A stretch of DNA of 64,000 nt. Origin: Epiperipatus broadwayi (lineage: Eukaryota; Onychophora; Udeonychophora; Euonychophora; Peripatidae). Position numbers and translations under genes: made by a program. The stretch is taken from NCBI GenBank assembly GCA_028023455.1, contig JAQFVV010000962.1:30001-94000 (forward strand). Direction: 5' to 3'. Shown piece after piece: positions 10,916-24,770 of this stretch (its first letter is position 1; each line of letters starts with the position of its first letter). The notes beneath the pieces are model-generated. The model made no database searches. It saw only the letters and a list, made by a program, of their open reading frames with translations, and was not told the origin of the DNA.

Positions 10916-13814
10916 TACTCACTATTTCTATAATAATAGATTCATGTTTTTGTGAACTGCATTCAGTAAAGAAAAAACGAACATTTAATATTAATAATTT
11001 ATACTTTCTATGATATGAGGGCTGACTTGCAAGTAATAACCTCAATTCCGAACCCATAGTTTCCTATAGTCAACTCAATTAGTCATTAAATGGGTATCTA
11101 TCTATTTTTCGCTTGATAATAAAATAAGGATAGAAACAAGTAAAAATCCTCATCACCAGGCATTTAAAAAGCTTGGTGAATTATACATTCTTTGGAACTC
11201 GATTGGGGGGGGGGGTACAATTTGATTTATGAGTTTATGCTAGTGAATCTTATAAAATATTTTTGCACTTCAGTTAAAATTGATCTATTTAATATTATTA
11301 GTTTTTATATAATCTGGTTACTCACGAGTACGCACATATTAAGAGACATATATAAGTAACATATGTGAAGCGAGAGAGCGAAGAGATAAGAAAAATGTAG
11401 AAAGCACATATATTAAAAACGCTTAATAGATAAACTAAGTTGATCCTCTAATTAATTTGATTAATTACTGAAAAAATATTTTTCTCATATAATGGGATTT
11501 TAAAGATATATAGTTCATCTTAATGCATAATCTCTCTCACTCTTTTTCTTTTATCATGGGTTTTTTTCTATTTAGATTTTTAAAATTGAGTTTCTTCAAT
11601 CACTTAAGATGATTTTCTTTGCCTTGGTGGAATTTAAAAGTAATAAAGCATTGGATATTTTTAAATGTTGTTTGTGTGAAATATTATTTGAATTATTATA
11701 TGATTTCAAATGAAACAAACTGAAGACTATTAGGAGCTTATTTATCTAAATATAGACATTTGAATGACGGAAGGCTTCTTCGGAGTATTAAAGCTAATAT
11801 AGCCTATTCATTGTATAATACTGATCGAATCTTTTGTGTTTTGTAAAATGATGGATGACTAGATTGAGGCAAAGCATTTCACTTCTCTCTCCGTCCCACA
11901 ACTCTTCTGTTGACACTCTCCGCTTCTGGTTATTTATTACTTTTAGTAAAGATTGAACCGACAAGAATTATTTTACGCCAATGGTAGAGCTGCGGAGTGC
12001 AAATGTGCCGAAGCTCTGAAAACAGACAAAAGAGTTAGAAAGTTTGCAAAATGATTGTTTAATAGAGAGCGAAGGAACGTCAGCCTGATGCCGGCGGATT
12101 ATGAGTTTGATGGTGATTAATGGTGATAAGATTATAATATCATTGCAGATATTAAAATAAAATCTAAAGATGAAAATAATTGGCAAATTCTGCTTTAAAC
12201 GAGAAGATTCGCTTCGTTTCGATTGCTTTTTTTATTTGCAAAATAAATAAAATAATTACTAAGATATGATCGGATGGGAAACGCAGTTTATTTTTAAATA
12301 ACACTTTCCTCTTAGTATTAATTATGAGTATTAAATTTCTAAACAAAGAAGGTGGCTCTTGGAAAGCCGTCATTTTGAGTTACGTATTATGTTTTGTTTT
12401 GTTGTTTTTTTTTTTTAAAAAAAAAAAGAAATGGAACATTAAAAAAAATGAATTTTTATTAAATTTTTCAATACTGAAAAATAACATTTTGAAAAGAATT
12501 TTAAATATTAATTGCGAGGCGAAACAAATTTGAATATTAAAAAAAAAATAGTTTAAATTTTATTTTTTCAATAAAAGCTTTAAATTTAATTTTAGTAAAC
12601 TAAATTATAAATTTAATTAACATTTTATATAACTTTTTCTGTCTCTTTTTCTTTTACAAAATAAAATTTCTATACATTTTGGTTGCAAATTAGAAATCTA
12701 TTGCGACGCATCAGTAATTAATTTCCGTCAATAGTAGTTAAGTTAGTTCAAATCTTTAGTAGCTAGGAATGCTAACATTTTTTCGACGATAAGGCCTTAT
12801 TGCACGATTTATTTGTTTTGTGAATGTGGAATGATGTAGTCAAGTATAACTGGGCGGGGGTGGAGTGTATAGACCCTATGTACTTTAATACAACAAATTT
12901 AGGCGTATCTGGGGTATACCTATTTGTATATAGTCAGAAAAAAAAAGAAAATTAACTCATTAATAAAAATAAATTTTTATATGTAAACAAACACATTCAT
13001 ATATATATATTTAAATGAAAGATTTTTAAATTATTTAGAATTGAAAAAATCAAAAATTATATATATATTTTAAATTATTTATTGAAGTTCATCAATTAAG
13101 CAACTAAATCAAATAATTTTTTGAATAAATATATATTAGGACGTCATATTCTGTATAGAATGTATTGCTTAACTTACGATTCCAAAATACAAAAATACAA
13201 AAATACAAAATACAAAAAGATTTTTTTCGTTGGTGTGTGTATGTGTGTACTAAACATCCTGCACGCAAATTTCGAAGTCTTTTTTTTAAGTGATTAAAAA
13301 TCTGTCCAAGAATTTATTTTGAGTAACAAGGAAAGAAGTATTCCAAAAAAAAAAAAAAAAGCCAATAATCTTTTTAGATATATCGCAATTTATAGTGGAT
13401 AGGGGCGCGCTGCGCGTTTTGAGATTTATGCAGTCTTTGAAACAATAGTCCATGGTAACGTTTAAAATGATGAGATATTTGTATGTGAATAAATAAATAT
13501 CTGCTTAGAAATAACATTGTTGGATGACTTTGTTTATATGATGTCGAAGTTTTAGTGACTTATTAATATAAATTATTTTAAGTCTACAAAAAATTATATT
13601 CTATAAATAATAATTAATAAAAGCTAGGATTATTTAATAGAATAAGAAAACTTTATAATTACTGTGGATTTAAAATTATATTTTCTAAATGCAATTTTAA
13701 ATGTTTATTTACTGGAATAGGTAACTTAGTGAACTAGTGATTATAACTGATATATTTGATCCCCCTCCCTTTGAAGTATTTGCAATTGTGAAATAAATTT
13801 ACTGTAGTAAATAG
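10916..13814. other. unassigned region, locally less A+T-rich
   Basis: 11880-12200 is relatively G+C-rich and non-repetitive by eye. The frame beginning ATGAGTATTAAATTTC at 12324 gives MSIKFLNKEGGSWKAV before running into poly-Phe/Lys from a T/A tract. I cannot assign either to a gene. 13190-13220 has a short (CAAAAATA)n-like repeat. Confidence 0.35.
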
Positions 13815-13915
13815 TAAATATAGGGTGAACACAGACTTTCAAGCACCCTTCAACTATCCACACCATCTCTGTGGATAGTTGAAGGGTGTTTGAAAGTCTG
13901 TGTTCAAATCCCTTA
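13815..13915. repeat. short palindrome made from the family-1 tail
   Basis: 13826-13862 and 13871-13906 are inverted copies (ACAGACTTTCAAGCACCCTT against AAGGGTGTTTGAAAGTCTGT) with an 8-base loop. Both arms are the B-box-like 3' tail of family 1, so two tails are joined head to head. Confidence 0.8.
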
Positions 13916-16900
13916 TGTTTACAATAAAGTTCCAGGTATATGAAGAATGCCTGTATTTCAAATCTTGTAATAAATAGTGTATTTGTATAGTGCTTGACTA
14001 CGTATGTAAATAGAGAAGACAATGAATCTTCGGTCATGTGCTTTTACGAATTTAAACGCTCTCACCTGTGAACATCAGTTTAAAAGGCACTCATTAAATT
14101 AGTCTTGATTTCAGCATGGAGAGCAAAGATTGGCTTATATAATAATAAGTTCTAAGCATAAGTGAACCAATTACACTTTTTAACCTGATACTCATGGGTG
14201 AGTGCATGTAAATTCATAAAAGCGCATGACCAAATAATTGAATTTAACAGAATAATTTATTTTGAATTGTTTTTTCAATTTGAAGTTTGAACTTTTTATT
14301 TGCAATTACTTCTGCTGAACTCTGAGGTTTTATTAAACATATATATTTCTTTTAAAAGATTATTTGGCTTTGTGGTGATTAATCATTGCACAATTCTGAA
14401 GATTATTTACCAAAATACATCAAAAATGATCAGACTATGCTATGTTTCTACTCTCAACTATCATTTCAGACACAGTAGGTTTGATTAGATAATTAACTGC
14501 CAAGGAGATTAAATATAACAATGTTCAACATAGATGACTAACATTTGTTGGCTATTATTAATATTTTCAAATTAATTATAATACATTTTACCTTAAAATC
14601 CTTAGGCTTACCAAATGATGATTAAGAATGTGGCAGTCTTTAAATGTTCCTAAATCCAATTTAAAAACCTTCAATGAAGAGCAGTCCTGGTCTTCATCTT
14701 TTAGGTGATGCTTGACCAGCAATGCTGGGGCCCCCTCATATTCTTGTTGTTAATTCACCTTTTAATTGTTATGATGTACATTTTTCTCTGGAATAATTTA
14801 CAGTTATTATTTTTAATTAATTATCCTTAGGAATATGGATTTCATTTGTTAATATTTTTCTGTTATCTCCTGACAGTTGTAGTTAATAGATAAGCTCATT
14901 CCTTGAAGTTAAGAATCAAATTCATTCTTACTATTCCTTAAAATTAATAATCAAGTACATTCCTTGCATTTCTTAATTGTGCACACAATTAAATTCCCAT
15001 ATATAATTATTAATATATAATATTTTAATTATCCACACTGCATTTTTAATAATATTTCTTCATATATATATATATGAGACTATAAGACAATATTAGCAAG
15101 ATTGACAATGGAAAGAATACAATATACAATAAGGTAATTCCATTGGTTTAAAACTTTTATATTAGTTTTGTGAAAACTGGATTAAAATGGACAACAAAAG
15201 AAAGATTGGAGAATTTAAAATTTATTTAGATTTTACTGATTACCATATTATTTAATGTTTTAGAATTTTATGCTATTTCTAATAAGTTCACATTTAGTTG
15301 TAATATCTATGAATCATGCATTTTTGAGTAAAATAAAACTAGATTAGAGAACTTGCTTAATTGGCAAAAAATTTTTCATTCATTATTTAACTCTCAATGG
15401 TTACATGTGATAAATTTTATTGCTATTAATTTTCAAATGCTCTAATTTCATATTATTTTTTAAATTGAACCTTACTAAATGTATCTCTATTTTACAAAAA
15501 TCAAATTAGTTTGAATTTACCCCATGTAGTCTATGTTTTATGCCTCTTTTTTAGAATTTACCAATGTGTTACAGTATGTAGTTGGCATTTAAACAATTTT
15601 GTATCTCCATTTTTTGTAATCAAGAGTTTTTTTCTATATAAATATTATATTTTAAAATAATAAACATCAAATTTATTTTATTATAATATGTTTATAATTT
15701 TTTAAAAAAATAATGTATACAACTGAACTTTATAAAAATTTTGTATGGTATTGCTATTCACTACATATAGTTTTCATACACATGTTCTGGCACTAGAAAA
15801 TGTGAGTTGATTGCAGCAGACATTGGTCACCAGAAATTTTATTCCAGATGTTAAATATTTCAATTATCAAATCATCCATTTTATATAAAATTTCTATGCA
15901 GTCAAAGAAAATTTAATGCTTGATTTTTTTAAAGCATTAGCAAAATTGCTTACAAACTGATACTTAGAGGAAAGTCTTCATACATATTTTAGAAGCACTA
16001 AGAAAGTCTGAATGGCTTTATAATTTTGCCGTCACATTTTAAAATTTTTATTGGAACATTCTTAAAGGAAATTTTATTAATGCCTTCATATTATATTACT
16101 GGAAGATCACATTTCACCTCCATATAATACATTGAATAAAGTAACTCTATATGCATTTAGATGCAGTAATATTACTGTGATGAAATACATTATCTTATAA
16201 CTTGTTAAATATCATAGTAGATGTTGAACTCTGTATTGCATCACAATATCTAAGTCTGCCTTTCTACCTAAAAAGCTACCAAGATGTTTAAATATTTAAA
16301 TTGGCTACATTTTCAAATTACTAATCATCCAAGCTAAAAGTTATCGAAATAATTTTTTCTTTCAATGACTTAAAAAATTTAAGTTTTTGCTCATTAATTT
16401 CTAATAATTTCTAAAGTCTTTATACATTGCATTTAAAAATTAAATACGTCCTATAAATTATCTTTTGTATGCCAAACTGCTATAAATCCAAAATGAAATA
16501 AATTATCTTTTGTATGCCAAAATACTATAAATCCAGAATGAAGTTCTTATTTTTGATCTTAACAATTCAAATTTAAAAATAAACTATTATTCTGATAATC
16601 TGTTTATGAAAATTATAAACCGTTCCAATTAACATTGTCACAAAATCAAAAATAAAGTTGGAATAAATACATACTTCATTATTTAACGTGTTTTTTTTTC
16701 AAATGCCTCTTTTTCCAATTCTATTAATAATATTTTCTTTCTTTCCATTATATAAAAATTATATAATATGAACAAACTATGATGAACAACTAATTAATTT
16801 TAAACAGTCCATTCCAAAGATTTGATATATTAATTTAAGAAAATGTCTTAATCAAATTAATAAAAGCAATATATAAATTATTCCTGTGCTCTCACCACTT

Positions 16901-17367
16901 TTTAAAATTAATCTGGGCACAAAAAACATTCATACTATTACCTAAAATTCTAAAACCATATTAATTCTATTAAGTAACTATTCATCTCTTATTGGAAACA
17001 ACATAATTGATGAAATGTTTAAAAATATCTTTGCTTTAATAAATAACAATGATATTCCACAATAATTAGCACAGGTTTGTTTATTCTATTTATTTTATTA
17101 ATTGGAATAGTAAAAGCACCCTTAATATCAACTGATATAACTTCATAAATCCATATATTCCTTAAAAAATAATAGTTTTGAAACTAACTCAACACTACTA
17201 TACTTTTAGTTTAAAACTTCTTTAAGTATCTCATTAGAAATTTTTAATTTTTAACATTAGAAAAAGCTATTTATGTTAATCTGGAAATTTTTGTTCAAAT
17301 TTAATGAATAGATAAAATGGATATGTCACTAAAAGTCACTATCTTTATTTTTATGACAACAAAACTC
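13916..17367. other. intergenic A+T-rich DNA with one small tandem duplication
   Basis: 16454-16543 is a 45-bp direct duplication (TAAATTATCTTTTGTATGCC twice). There is a (TA)n run at about 15062-15073. No coding or RNA signal is recognised. Confidence 0.5.
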
Positions 17368-17590
17368 ACTATATGTATTGCCACATACAGCAAGCTACAC
17401 TAATCAATGGATGCCAAAAGGTTTGTGCATATTGGATGAGTAGGCACTAGATGAGTATTTTATGCACAAGCCTTCTGGCATCCATTGATTACTCTAGCTT
17501 GCTGTGTGTGGTAATATGTATAGTGAGTTTTGCCTGTTTAAATAAGTTATAAGCAAGTATAAGAAATAGTGATCATGTGATGTTTATTTT
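17368..17590. mobile_element. family-2 fragment, palindromic
   Basis: TACAGCAAGCTACACTAATC (about 17386) is mirrored by GATTACTCTAGCTTGCTGTG (about 17487). Between them lie GTTTGTGCAT and ATGCACAAGCC from opposite orientations. The plus-strand side continues to AAGAAATAGTGATCATGTGATG, the family-2 end. The hammerhead core itself is absent; the join falls within GGATGAGTAGGCACTAGATG. Confidence 0.7.
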
Positions 17591-18599
17591 TATGATTGAA
17601 AACATGAGCAAAACATTCTATCCACCTGTTTTTCAGGTCTGTATACCACTTTCAAAACATCAAGAACAGATCTAAAGGGGACAAAATTATAAAATATATA
17701 TCATCATTGTAGTTTAATTGAATGACCATTTTTAATTTTTTTTGTCAGTTATTGAAATCCTGCCTTTAATTTTCTATATTCATTAAAAAGTTTCACATTC
17801 AAGTTATTATACTGCAAGCAAAAATGCTGTAGTCTTTTTTTGATCCAGACACTAACAGCAGCACCATTATTAGAAAATAGGTGTTTTTTAGTGAACACCA
17901 GAATATATTTACTTGTATTTATAATACACTCCTAAATAGAACTGTATGCCACACAAACATGACAGTTCTGTAAGATTGGAATAATAGTTAATTGTTAATG
18001 CAAATGTCATTTTAATCTTGGAATATCTTAGTCTATAATCTAATCACCAATCTATATATTGTAATTTCTTATGCAATAAGAGCATCTTTTGCACTCTAAA
18101 TCTAACTATAATATAGTCCATTAGCTATAATTGTTTTGAGCTTGAATGCATCCAAAAACATAGTATTTTGATATTCAGTCCATATGAGGTGCAAAAATTC
18201 AACAGCACAGACCATTTAATTTGTAAACCATTATCATTATTTCCTATAACTATGAGATAAAATTTAATGTTCTCATCAATATGCTAAACTTTTCAAAAAG
18301 AAAAAAAAAACAGTTTTTTGATGGTAATGATGTAATAATGCTACCCACCCAGAAATAAAGATTCTACTTTTCTGAATTCTTTTAATCAAGTATTGAAGAA
18401 GATGCATTAATGTTGAAAATTCCAAAAATTAAAGTTACTAAATTAGACCTTGTAGCAAATCCAATAACATGTAGTTTTGTTGACCTGCTCTACTAATTCT
18501 ATTAAACTTCGTTTTTTCATGAATTTCATTAAGGATATTTATATCAATTTTAAATTTACATTTTTTTATCAAAAATGTAGTCATATATATTGTTTATAA
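17591..18599. other. intergenic A+T-rich DNA
   Basis: Nothing recognised; poly-A at 18298-18310. Confidence 0.5.
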
Positions 18600-18900
18600 T
18601 AACTTATTTTATATACACTTTAATGCAATTTTTTTTAAATAAAACTTCTTTATTTTCCTGACAGTTTTGACTGTCCAGCAGTCTTCATCAGAGCTTTCTC
18701 AAACTTCCTCTGAAAAGCAGAGAAAGTTTAAGAAAGCTCTTGCCTGACAGTTTCAATTGTCCAGCAGTCTTCATCAGAGCTTTCTCAAAAAGCAGGGGAA
18801 GTTTGAGAAAGCTCTGCTGAAGACTGCTGGAAAGTCGAAACTGTCAGAAAAATAAAGAAGTTTTATTAATTTTTTTTTGCATTAAAGTGAATATGAAAGA
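18600..18900. mobile_element. fold-back element with three hammerhead-like tails
   Basis: The outer arms 18612-18710 and 18797-18893 are inverted repeats. Inside and at the arms, three copies of one motif occur: two on the minus strand (18657-18697 and 18744-18786) and one on the plus strand (18810-18848). Consensus: CTGATGA, an extra A, stem GACTG/CAGTC around CTGGA, GAAAC, T, GTC, AGG. This has the hammerhead order (core, stem II, GAAA, short stem III, GUC site) but with an A bulge beside stem II. Individual copies carry changes: CTGCTGA in the plus copy, AAAAC for GAAAC in the left one. Confidence 0.65.
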
Positions 18901-20758
18901 AGTTATTATAAGCAATATATATGAATATATGAAAAAATGCAAAGAAAGTAACGGAGTAGAATAGAGTATGTACAAATATAGTCCTCTATTTAAATCTTGA
19001 AAAGTTTGTATCAAGTAAAGTTTGCATAATTTCCATACCTATATTTGGACAAATAAATTGGGATTATTAATAATTTTCCTTTATTACCATCATTATCTTC
19101 TGCCTTAACATTATTAATACTATTCCTTTTATAATTATTCAGTTTATTATGTATAATTTTATATTTTCAGCAAGCATGTTTGTTTCCCCCCCCCCCCCAA
19201 AAAAAAAAGACACATCTTTTTTTTTACTTATTTGTATGGGATAAAACAATTTAATTAACAATCATAATAAAAAATGCAACAAATGTCGAATATTTTTAAA
19301 ATAGTATTTACTAAATATTTTTTTTTGTTCATTATATTGTCAAGAAAATGTTTCTCCTTGTTTAAATCATATAAAACATTTGATTATATAAATACATAAA
19401 CTTATAAATACGAATATTTTCCACCACAAAGTTGTTTTTTTTTAATAACGTAAAAACAAAATTATGGTTAGTTAAACCGTACTTTCCTACGATTGTGTAA
19501 AAGGCAATAGATTGTTTTTAAAACTAAAGTAGAATTATTGAAAGAAAAAATACGTTCATTTGTTTTAACTCAAAAATGTGTTTGCATAAACGAAAACTAA
19601 TAAAACTGAAAAGATGGAAAAAAAATCTCTTTGGCAAAAAAAAAAATATTGTTTTATCATCTTTAAATAGTAAATATACATATTTGCAATAAATTTACAT
19701 ATTGATTAGCAAATCTGTATAAATTTTTTTAAAATAATTTAAAGGTAATGCTATCTATAATTTCGGCATTCATTAGAGGGTGTTCCTCCCTCCCCCCTCC
19801 CTACGAAAAGTAAAGGCCGCATTATATTCCAAATATTTGTATTTTTACAATCAGAATATGATACTCATCTGACTAATTTATATTTACTTAGGACTTTTAA
19901 TATCTAGCTAAGGATAGCTAGATATCTTTTTAGATCACTATTGAGCGGTTAGCTAAATTGGCTATAGAAATATATAAATCCTAAACCTGTTTGGACTTGA
20001 AAAAATATCAAGATTTACTTTTGGCAGACTTGAATAATCAGGTTGCCACACTTCGCTTTAACGCGCTTTTTTTTTGACGGCGCGGATTAAAGTTTTTCTA
20101 TAGTTACTTACAAACGTTATATATTTGAAACGGTAAAGAATACCAAAGAAAATAAACGCCTGAGTGCCGAATATCTGATATTTAAATATATTTTATGAAC
20201 ATTTCAATTATTTTTTAATAAGATAAATAAATATCAGCTTTCTAAAATTTACATTTTTTTTTACAACTTTATATTAATTATTGTATGAATAATCAGCCAT
20301 GACGTTTATTTATAACTAATTTATTTATTGTTAATTGTTTTTACCTGATTTTTAAATATTTTCATAAAGCAGAATATATAAAAAAAATTATCGAATGGCT
20401 TAATTATGAGGAGTTTATAAGAACTCAAGCTTGGAATTGCTAGAAATCGATTCCGATGACTCTCCATTCCAAAATCTGATAGTCTATCTCGACATTAAAC
20501 TATTTAATGAGTATATCGGAATGATTAAAATATAAGGTCGTGAACCGTTAACTTAGATTAGGCCATGAAGTCAATTTTACATTTTGATTCAATTAGTCAA
20601 CATAAATAATGTATATATCAAACGAAAGCATACTTATTAAGTTTCTAGTTGTACAAATAATGACATCAACCCTGAGTTGTTGGCTCAGTCGTTGCATGCC
20701 ATATGTATGAGCAATAGCTCTAAATTAAATTCCAGCAGAATGACATACAATGAGTTCA
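18901..20758. other. intergenic A+T-rich DNA
   Basis: Poly-C/poly-A at 19188-19208. A perfect short palindrome ATATCTAGCTA/TAGCTAGATAT at 19899-19926. A small G+C-rich patch near 20060-20085. No gene recognised. Confidence 0.45.
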
Positions 20759-20845
20759 AGCATTGGTGGCCTAGCGGTTAGCATAGCTGCCTTCCGACCC
20801 GGGTTCGCTTCCTGGTCAACGCTTTGACATAAAAAAAAATGTGTT
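20759..20845 (+). mobile_element. tRNA-derived SINE (family T1), copy 1
   Basis: GTGGCCTAGCGG matches an A box and GGGTTCGCTTCC a B box. The 5' end CAAGCATTGG pairs with the 3' end of the tRNA-like part (CAACGCTTTG), followed by GACAT and an A-rich tail. About ten bases in the anticodon-variable region are missing compared with the copy at 55.9 kb. Confidence 0.7.
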
Positions 20846-20928
20846 GCTAAAGTGTTTTTTTTTTTTTACACCCACTGATAACTTCTAGGTATCTGGCGTA
20901 ATTTTATATAGAAGAAAAGAAAAATTGT

Positions 20929-21035
20929 CAAGCGTTGTTAGCCGAGAGGTCATCGCAGCCGCCTTGCAAGCAAGTAGTTGGTTGCGGACGGTTGTGGGTT
21001 CACCTCCCGGCCGATGCTATGACATATGAAAGAAA
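20929..21035 (+). mobile_element. tRNA-derived SINE (family T1), copy 2
   Basis: Begins TTGTCAAGCGTTG and has A box TTAGCCGAGAGG, then CCGCCTTGCAAGC, then B box GGGTTCACCTCC. It ends CCGATGCTATGACATATG plus an A-rich tail. It lies 90 bp after copy 1 in the same orientation. GCGTTGT/CCGATGC gives an acceptor-like stem. Confidence 0.75.
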
Positions 21036-21704
21036 AAAAAAGAAAAGAAAAATTAAATCAATTTATAAGGCGATCTTCGTATAATATTTCATTATTAAAA
21101 AAATCATTGCGTAATAAATAATTTCATATTTTGTAAAATAATAAAAACAAATAGGTTTTTATTTTTTAAAAAAATAATGTTTACTATATATATTGACTGG
21201 TAAGTTTTTTTTTAAATTTTAAATATGATTATTGCTATTATATGATTGTTTTATATAAATATTAATAACCGCTGTGATCTCGCGTTACAAAATGATATTT
21301 GCTTTGAATAATGTAATTTAGAAAATAAATGATTGTTGCATTTACATTTTTAAGTTACATTTGCAATAACAAAGCGAAAATTAATTCCAGAAAGTGCTTA
21401 GTGTTGCCTTGATGACACCATTTTTAAACAACTGTCTACCCTCAAAAACAAAGTTGCGGAAGGTTTACGATGTGCATTTAATGTTTCTTTTGACAGCTTA
21501 GGCTAAACGCATGCGTAAAATGATCACTGCTGTCAAAAATTGTATAAATGAAGAAGACCCGTAAACAGAAACCCATTAGTGCTACAATAGCAAAGACGAA
21601 GCTTTGCTTATTTTTTTAAAAGCTGTTCACTTTAATAATATTGCCACTAAAACGTTTATACAGGCATTTATATTAAGAATTTCACAGCCGTCATTAGAGG
21701 TGTG
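21036..21704. other. intergenic DNA
   Basis: No gene seen. 21490-21600 holds TTGTATAAATGAAG and a locally balanced base composition that could be a decayed promoter or LTR, but no partner repeat is present. Confidence 0.35.
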
Positions 21705-21783
21705 TATTGCTTAGAAATAAATGTCAAAAGATTTAAGCAGATTTTCTGCCAAACTTGGCAGAATATCATATAGTTAAGCAATA
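21705..21783. repeat. small inverted-repeat element
   Basis: GTATTGCTTA (21705-21714) is mirrored by TAAGCAATAC (21774-21783). The interior contains a second perfect hairpin, TTCTGCCAA/TTGGCAGAA. It may be a miniature transposon or a structured relic. Confidence 0.55.
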
Positions 21784-23689
21784 CGCGCACACAAAATCAT
21801 CATAACATTACATAACAGTTTTATATAAATATTCATATCCATTTCTTATTTATATAAAATTCATATCTAATGGTGAGCATATAAAAAATTAAGCCAAATT
21901 TGTACAAAATCAGTGAAGAAAAAAACTCGTACTTTTCTATGCAGGTTTTGGAAGTATAGTATATACCTTTCTATATGCTTTGATATGGTAATTAAAAAAA
22001 AGTAGTACAATAGAGTTGTGATATTTGATATATTTGATTCTACAGCTCCTTCATATATATGTATATCATACACCATGTTAAATTGTCAGATGGATTAATT
22101 TTAATTTAATAAAATAAGCATTGAAAAAGTAAAAGGAAAGATTGATTTGTTTGATTTTTTATAATTTTATTAATGCATAAAGAAAGTTAAGTTGCTAGTA
22201 TACCATGTTAAATACCTGATAACTCTTGATTTGACAATAATTTTTGATTACAATGAAATATGCATTGTTTACTGAAATAAATGTTAACAGTATTTTTCAA
22301 ACATGCACATACACACACACATATATATAATGTACATTTTTATGTATATAGTATGCATATATGAATTAAGATTATAGTATAAACAAAATTTTTTAAAAAA
22401 TAGCAATGTGGTTATTAATAATAAATTGAGAGACAATATTTGCATATATATTTACTGTGTAAAGTGTTCACTCATTTACATTTATTCAAAAAAATCCTAC
22501 TGTACTGTATCTTTATTTTTTTAAATAAAATAGGGAATTTTCAGACTTTTATGACAATTAAAAATGGTGTAGATGATATAATTTTTTTACTAACTTATTT
22601 GTCCTATGGAAATGAAATAGCAATTTCATCATCAGTAGAGTACAGCGCTTTAATTGTTTTGATGTTTTTCTGCATTGATTTTGGAATCTATATAATCACC
22701 CTTATTTGCCATTACCCACTTGAAATTCTCAGTTAAACTCTCCAAGCATGGTTTTCTGATACAATAAAAGAATGTTTGATGGTTCTTTTCTTCTGCCAAT
22801 GCTAAATCAATAAGTTTCATTTTATTGCTCACAAAAGATATTACATTCTTATGTTATGTAACTTTTAGCTTTATGTTTAGAAAATATTTTATTATGAAAT
22901 TACTTCAAATTTGGCAATTATAATAAAACAAAAAAGTAAAATGTATGTGCTGTTAATGCAAGATGAAGAAACATTATTGATAAATGTGATCGTGAATGAT
23001 ATACTGAGATGCCAAAATAATTGCTACTATATTGTAAAAGTTATTAAACTTATGAATTTTAATATATTTTTATTACTTGTTTAAATTTTTTGTTTAATTA
23101 TATATATTTTTCAGATAGCATATAATTGAAATAGAATATATTGATAAACATACATCACAGCTTCACTACATTTGTGTCATATCTGAATGAAGTAATTACA
23201 GAAATTTTCAAGCAATATACAGATGACAGATAAATATGATGTTCTAGTAAACATTTATCTGTAATAATAATAACTACTTGATTGGTTTGTTTGGAGGTCA
23301 TGTGATTTTAAGTGATTAATGATACAATGAGCATGACATCACTATGCTAAATCACATGGGGGCAACATTTATCTGTGAATAATTTATTTTATAATTTACC
23401 TTGGCATTTAAGTAATTGTTCCCTAGATAATTGATATATTTTTACCAATGGAAACATAATTATTAAAGTTTTGTGGTAATAAAAGACATATACATAGTGG
23501 CAAATTGAAACCCAAAGCTTAAAATTTTATGTGCAATGGTGGCAATAATCAGCTCCATATATTATTTTTGTGGTACTACATAAAAGTATGAACTTAAAAA
23601 GCTACACTTTACTATCAATTATTATGTTAAATATATATTCCAAAAATACACACACACTTTATCAAAGCAATACTTGGTAATATGATTTG
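21784..23689. other. intergenic A+T-rich DNA
   Basis: CA/TA microsatellite at about 22305-22330. A minus-strand frame at 22650-22832 contains KWVMANKGDYID, faintly like the C-terminal end of a mariner-type transposase, but this is too short to call. Confidence 0.4.
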
Positions 23690-24330
23690 TTAAAGGCAAA
23701 AATTTAAAACGGTTGTCCAGAAATTTACATTGAGCATTTCAAATTTGTCCACAAGTTGTACTGAGCAAATGAAGTTCAGAGACAATGAATAAATTAGTTC
23801 AAAATAGAATCTTCATAATAAATTTGAAAATTTTTACATTGTGCAAAACATTTGTAAACCAGTGTGGAAGACATCAAATAATTATTTGTTCCAAAAATTC
23901 AGAACTATTGAAAAGATTTCAGTGGATCATATGGTACCTTAGTAAGATTCAGAAAATATGTTGCAATTATGCAGCTGCATAAAAATGTCGAAGATCTTTA
24001 TTTTTAACAGGATTGGAAATTTCCTGTTATTAACACAAAATAAGAATTTATCGTAAAATATCTTTTCCAAACAGACGGATCTGATGAAAATGCACTCTTG
24101 AATGCTTTTCAGAAGATTTAGTGTCATTTGATTTTTACTTATGGTGTTCTTAAAAGACAAAGTAATACACCATGAACCTGACAGTTCTATTAAAATTATT
24201 GTGAGAAGTTGAGGATTTATTACGTAATTTCAGCAGAAATATTAATTAACATTTGTGGATAAATTTTTCCATTAATTCCAAAATGCGTTAATCATAGTGT
24301 AGGACATTTTGAATAACTGACACAATACAT
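23690..24330 (+). pseudogene. mariner/Tc1-superfamily transposase relic (C-terminal part)
   Basis: In one plus-strand frame near 24065 the translation reads FPNRRI, a stop, then KCTLECFSEDL and SFDFYLW. This is the end of a DDE transposase of the class whose intact form has FPNRWIGRRG..W..RSPDLTPLDFFLWG. Downstream, in worn frames, follow a KTK*Y-like segment and EVEDLLRNFSRNI. The upstream open frame at 23785-23982 (VNQCGRHQIIICSKNSELLK) may be an earlier part of the same gene. Stops and frameshifts throughout make it inactive. The family is recognised from the RSPDLTP-DFYLW block only. Confidence 0.6.
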
Positions 24331-24599
24331 ATCAAAAACAATCAATGACTATTCTTCAGTATTAACAGTTCTGCAAAATCATAAAATCATTTACTTTAAA
24401 AATGCTGAATTTATAACGATTAATGTATATATATATACATTTTACGATACCTTAAACGGCTTAGAGATTAACATAACAAGAATTTTATAATACATGCATA
24501 TATAATTTTATCAATCAATTGCAGAATAAAGATTTCTGAGTTTAACACAGATTTTCAATCCATAACTTTTTCATATTATTTTATAAATGTCTTTATCAT

Positions 24600-24770
24600 A
24601 TCCATTTACTACTGCAGTTTCTTAAATTTTAGGATCAAACTTAGAACTTCAATTGTCCATCTATTGTAATTATTTCTTTCATTATGTCCAACTAAACATG
24701 ATTTTAACCTTTTAATATTCTCAATGATGTCAGTAATATATTCTTGTTTTGCTGATGCATTTCTTTATAT
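24600..24770 (-). pseudogene. fragment of the RTE LINE reverse-transcriptase C-terminus
   Basis: Nucleotide similarity to 33,830-33,960 is visible: CAATTGTCCATCTATTGTAA against CAATTGTCCATCTATTATCA, then TTTTAACCTTTTAATATTCT and CAATGATGTCAGTAATA. It is a diverged, truncated copy of the same LINE, on the same strand. Confidence 0.65.

Noticed and set aside
20759-20845. Functional tRNA genes at the T1 copies
   Set aside because: A and B boxes are good, but the anticodon region is variable or deleted, copies carry A tails and repeat four times: SINEs, not tRNA genes.
22650-22832. Transposase C-terminus (KWVMANKGDYID)
   Set aside because: Too short and without the upstream DDE motifs; could be chance.
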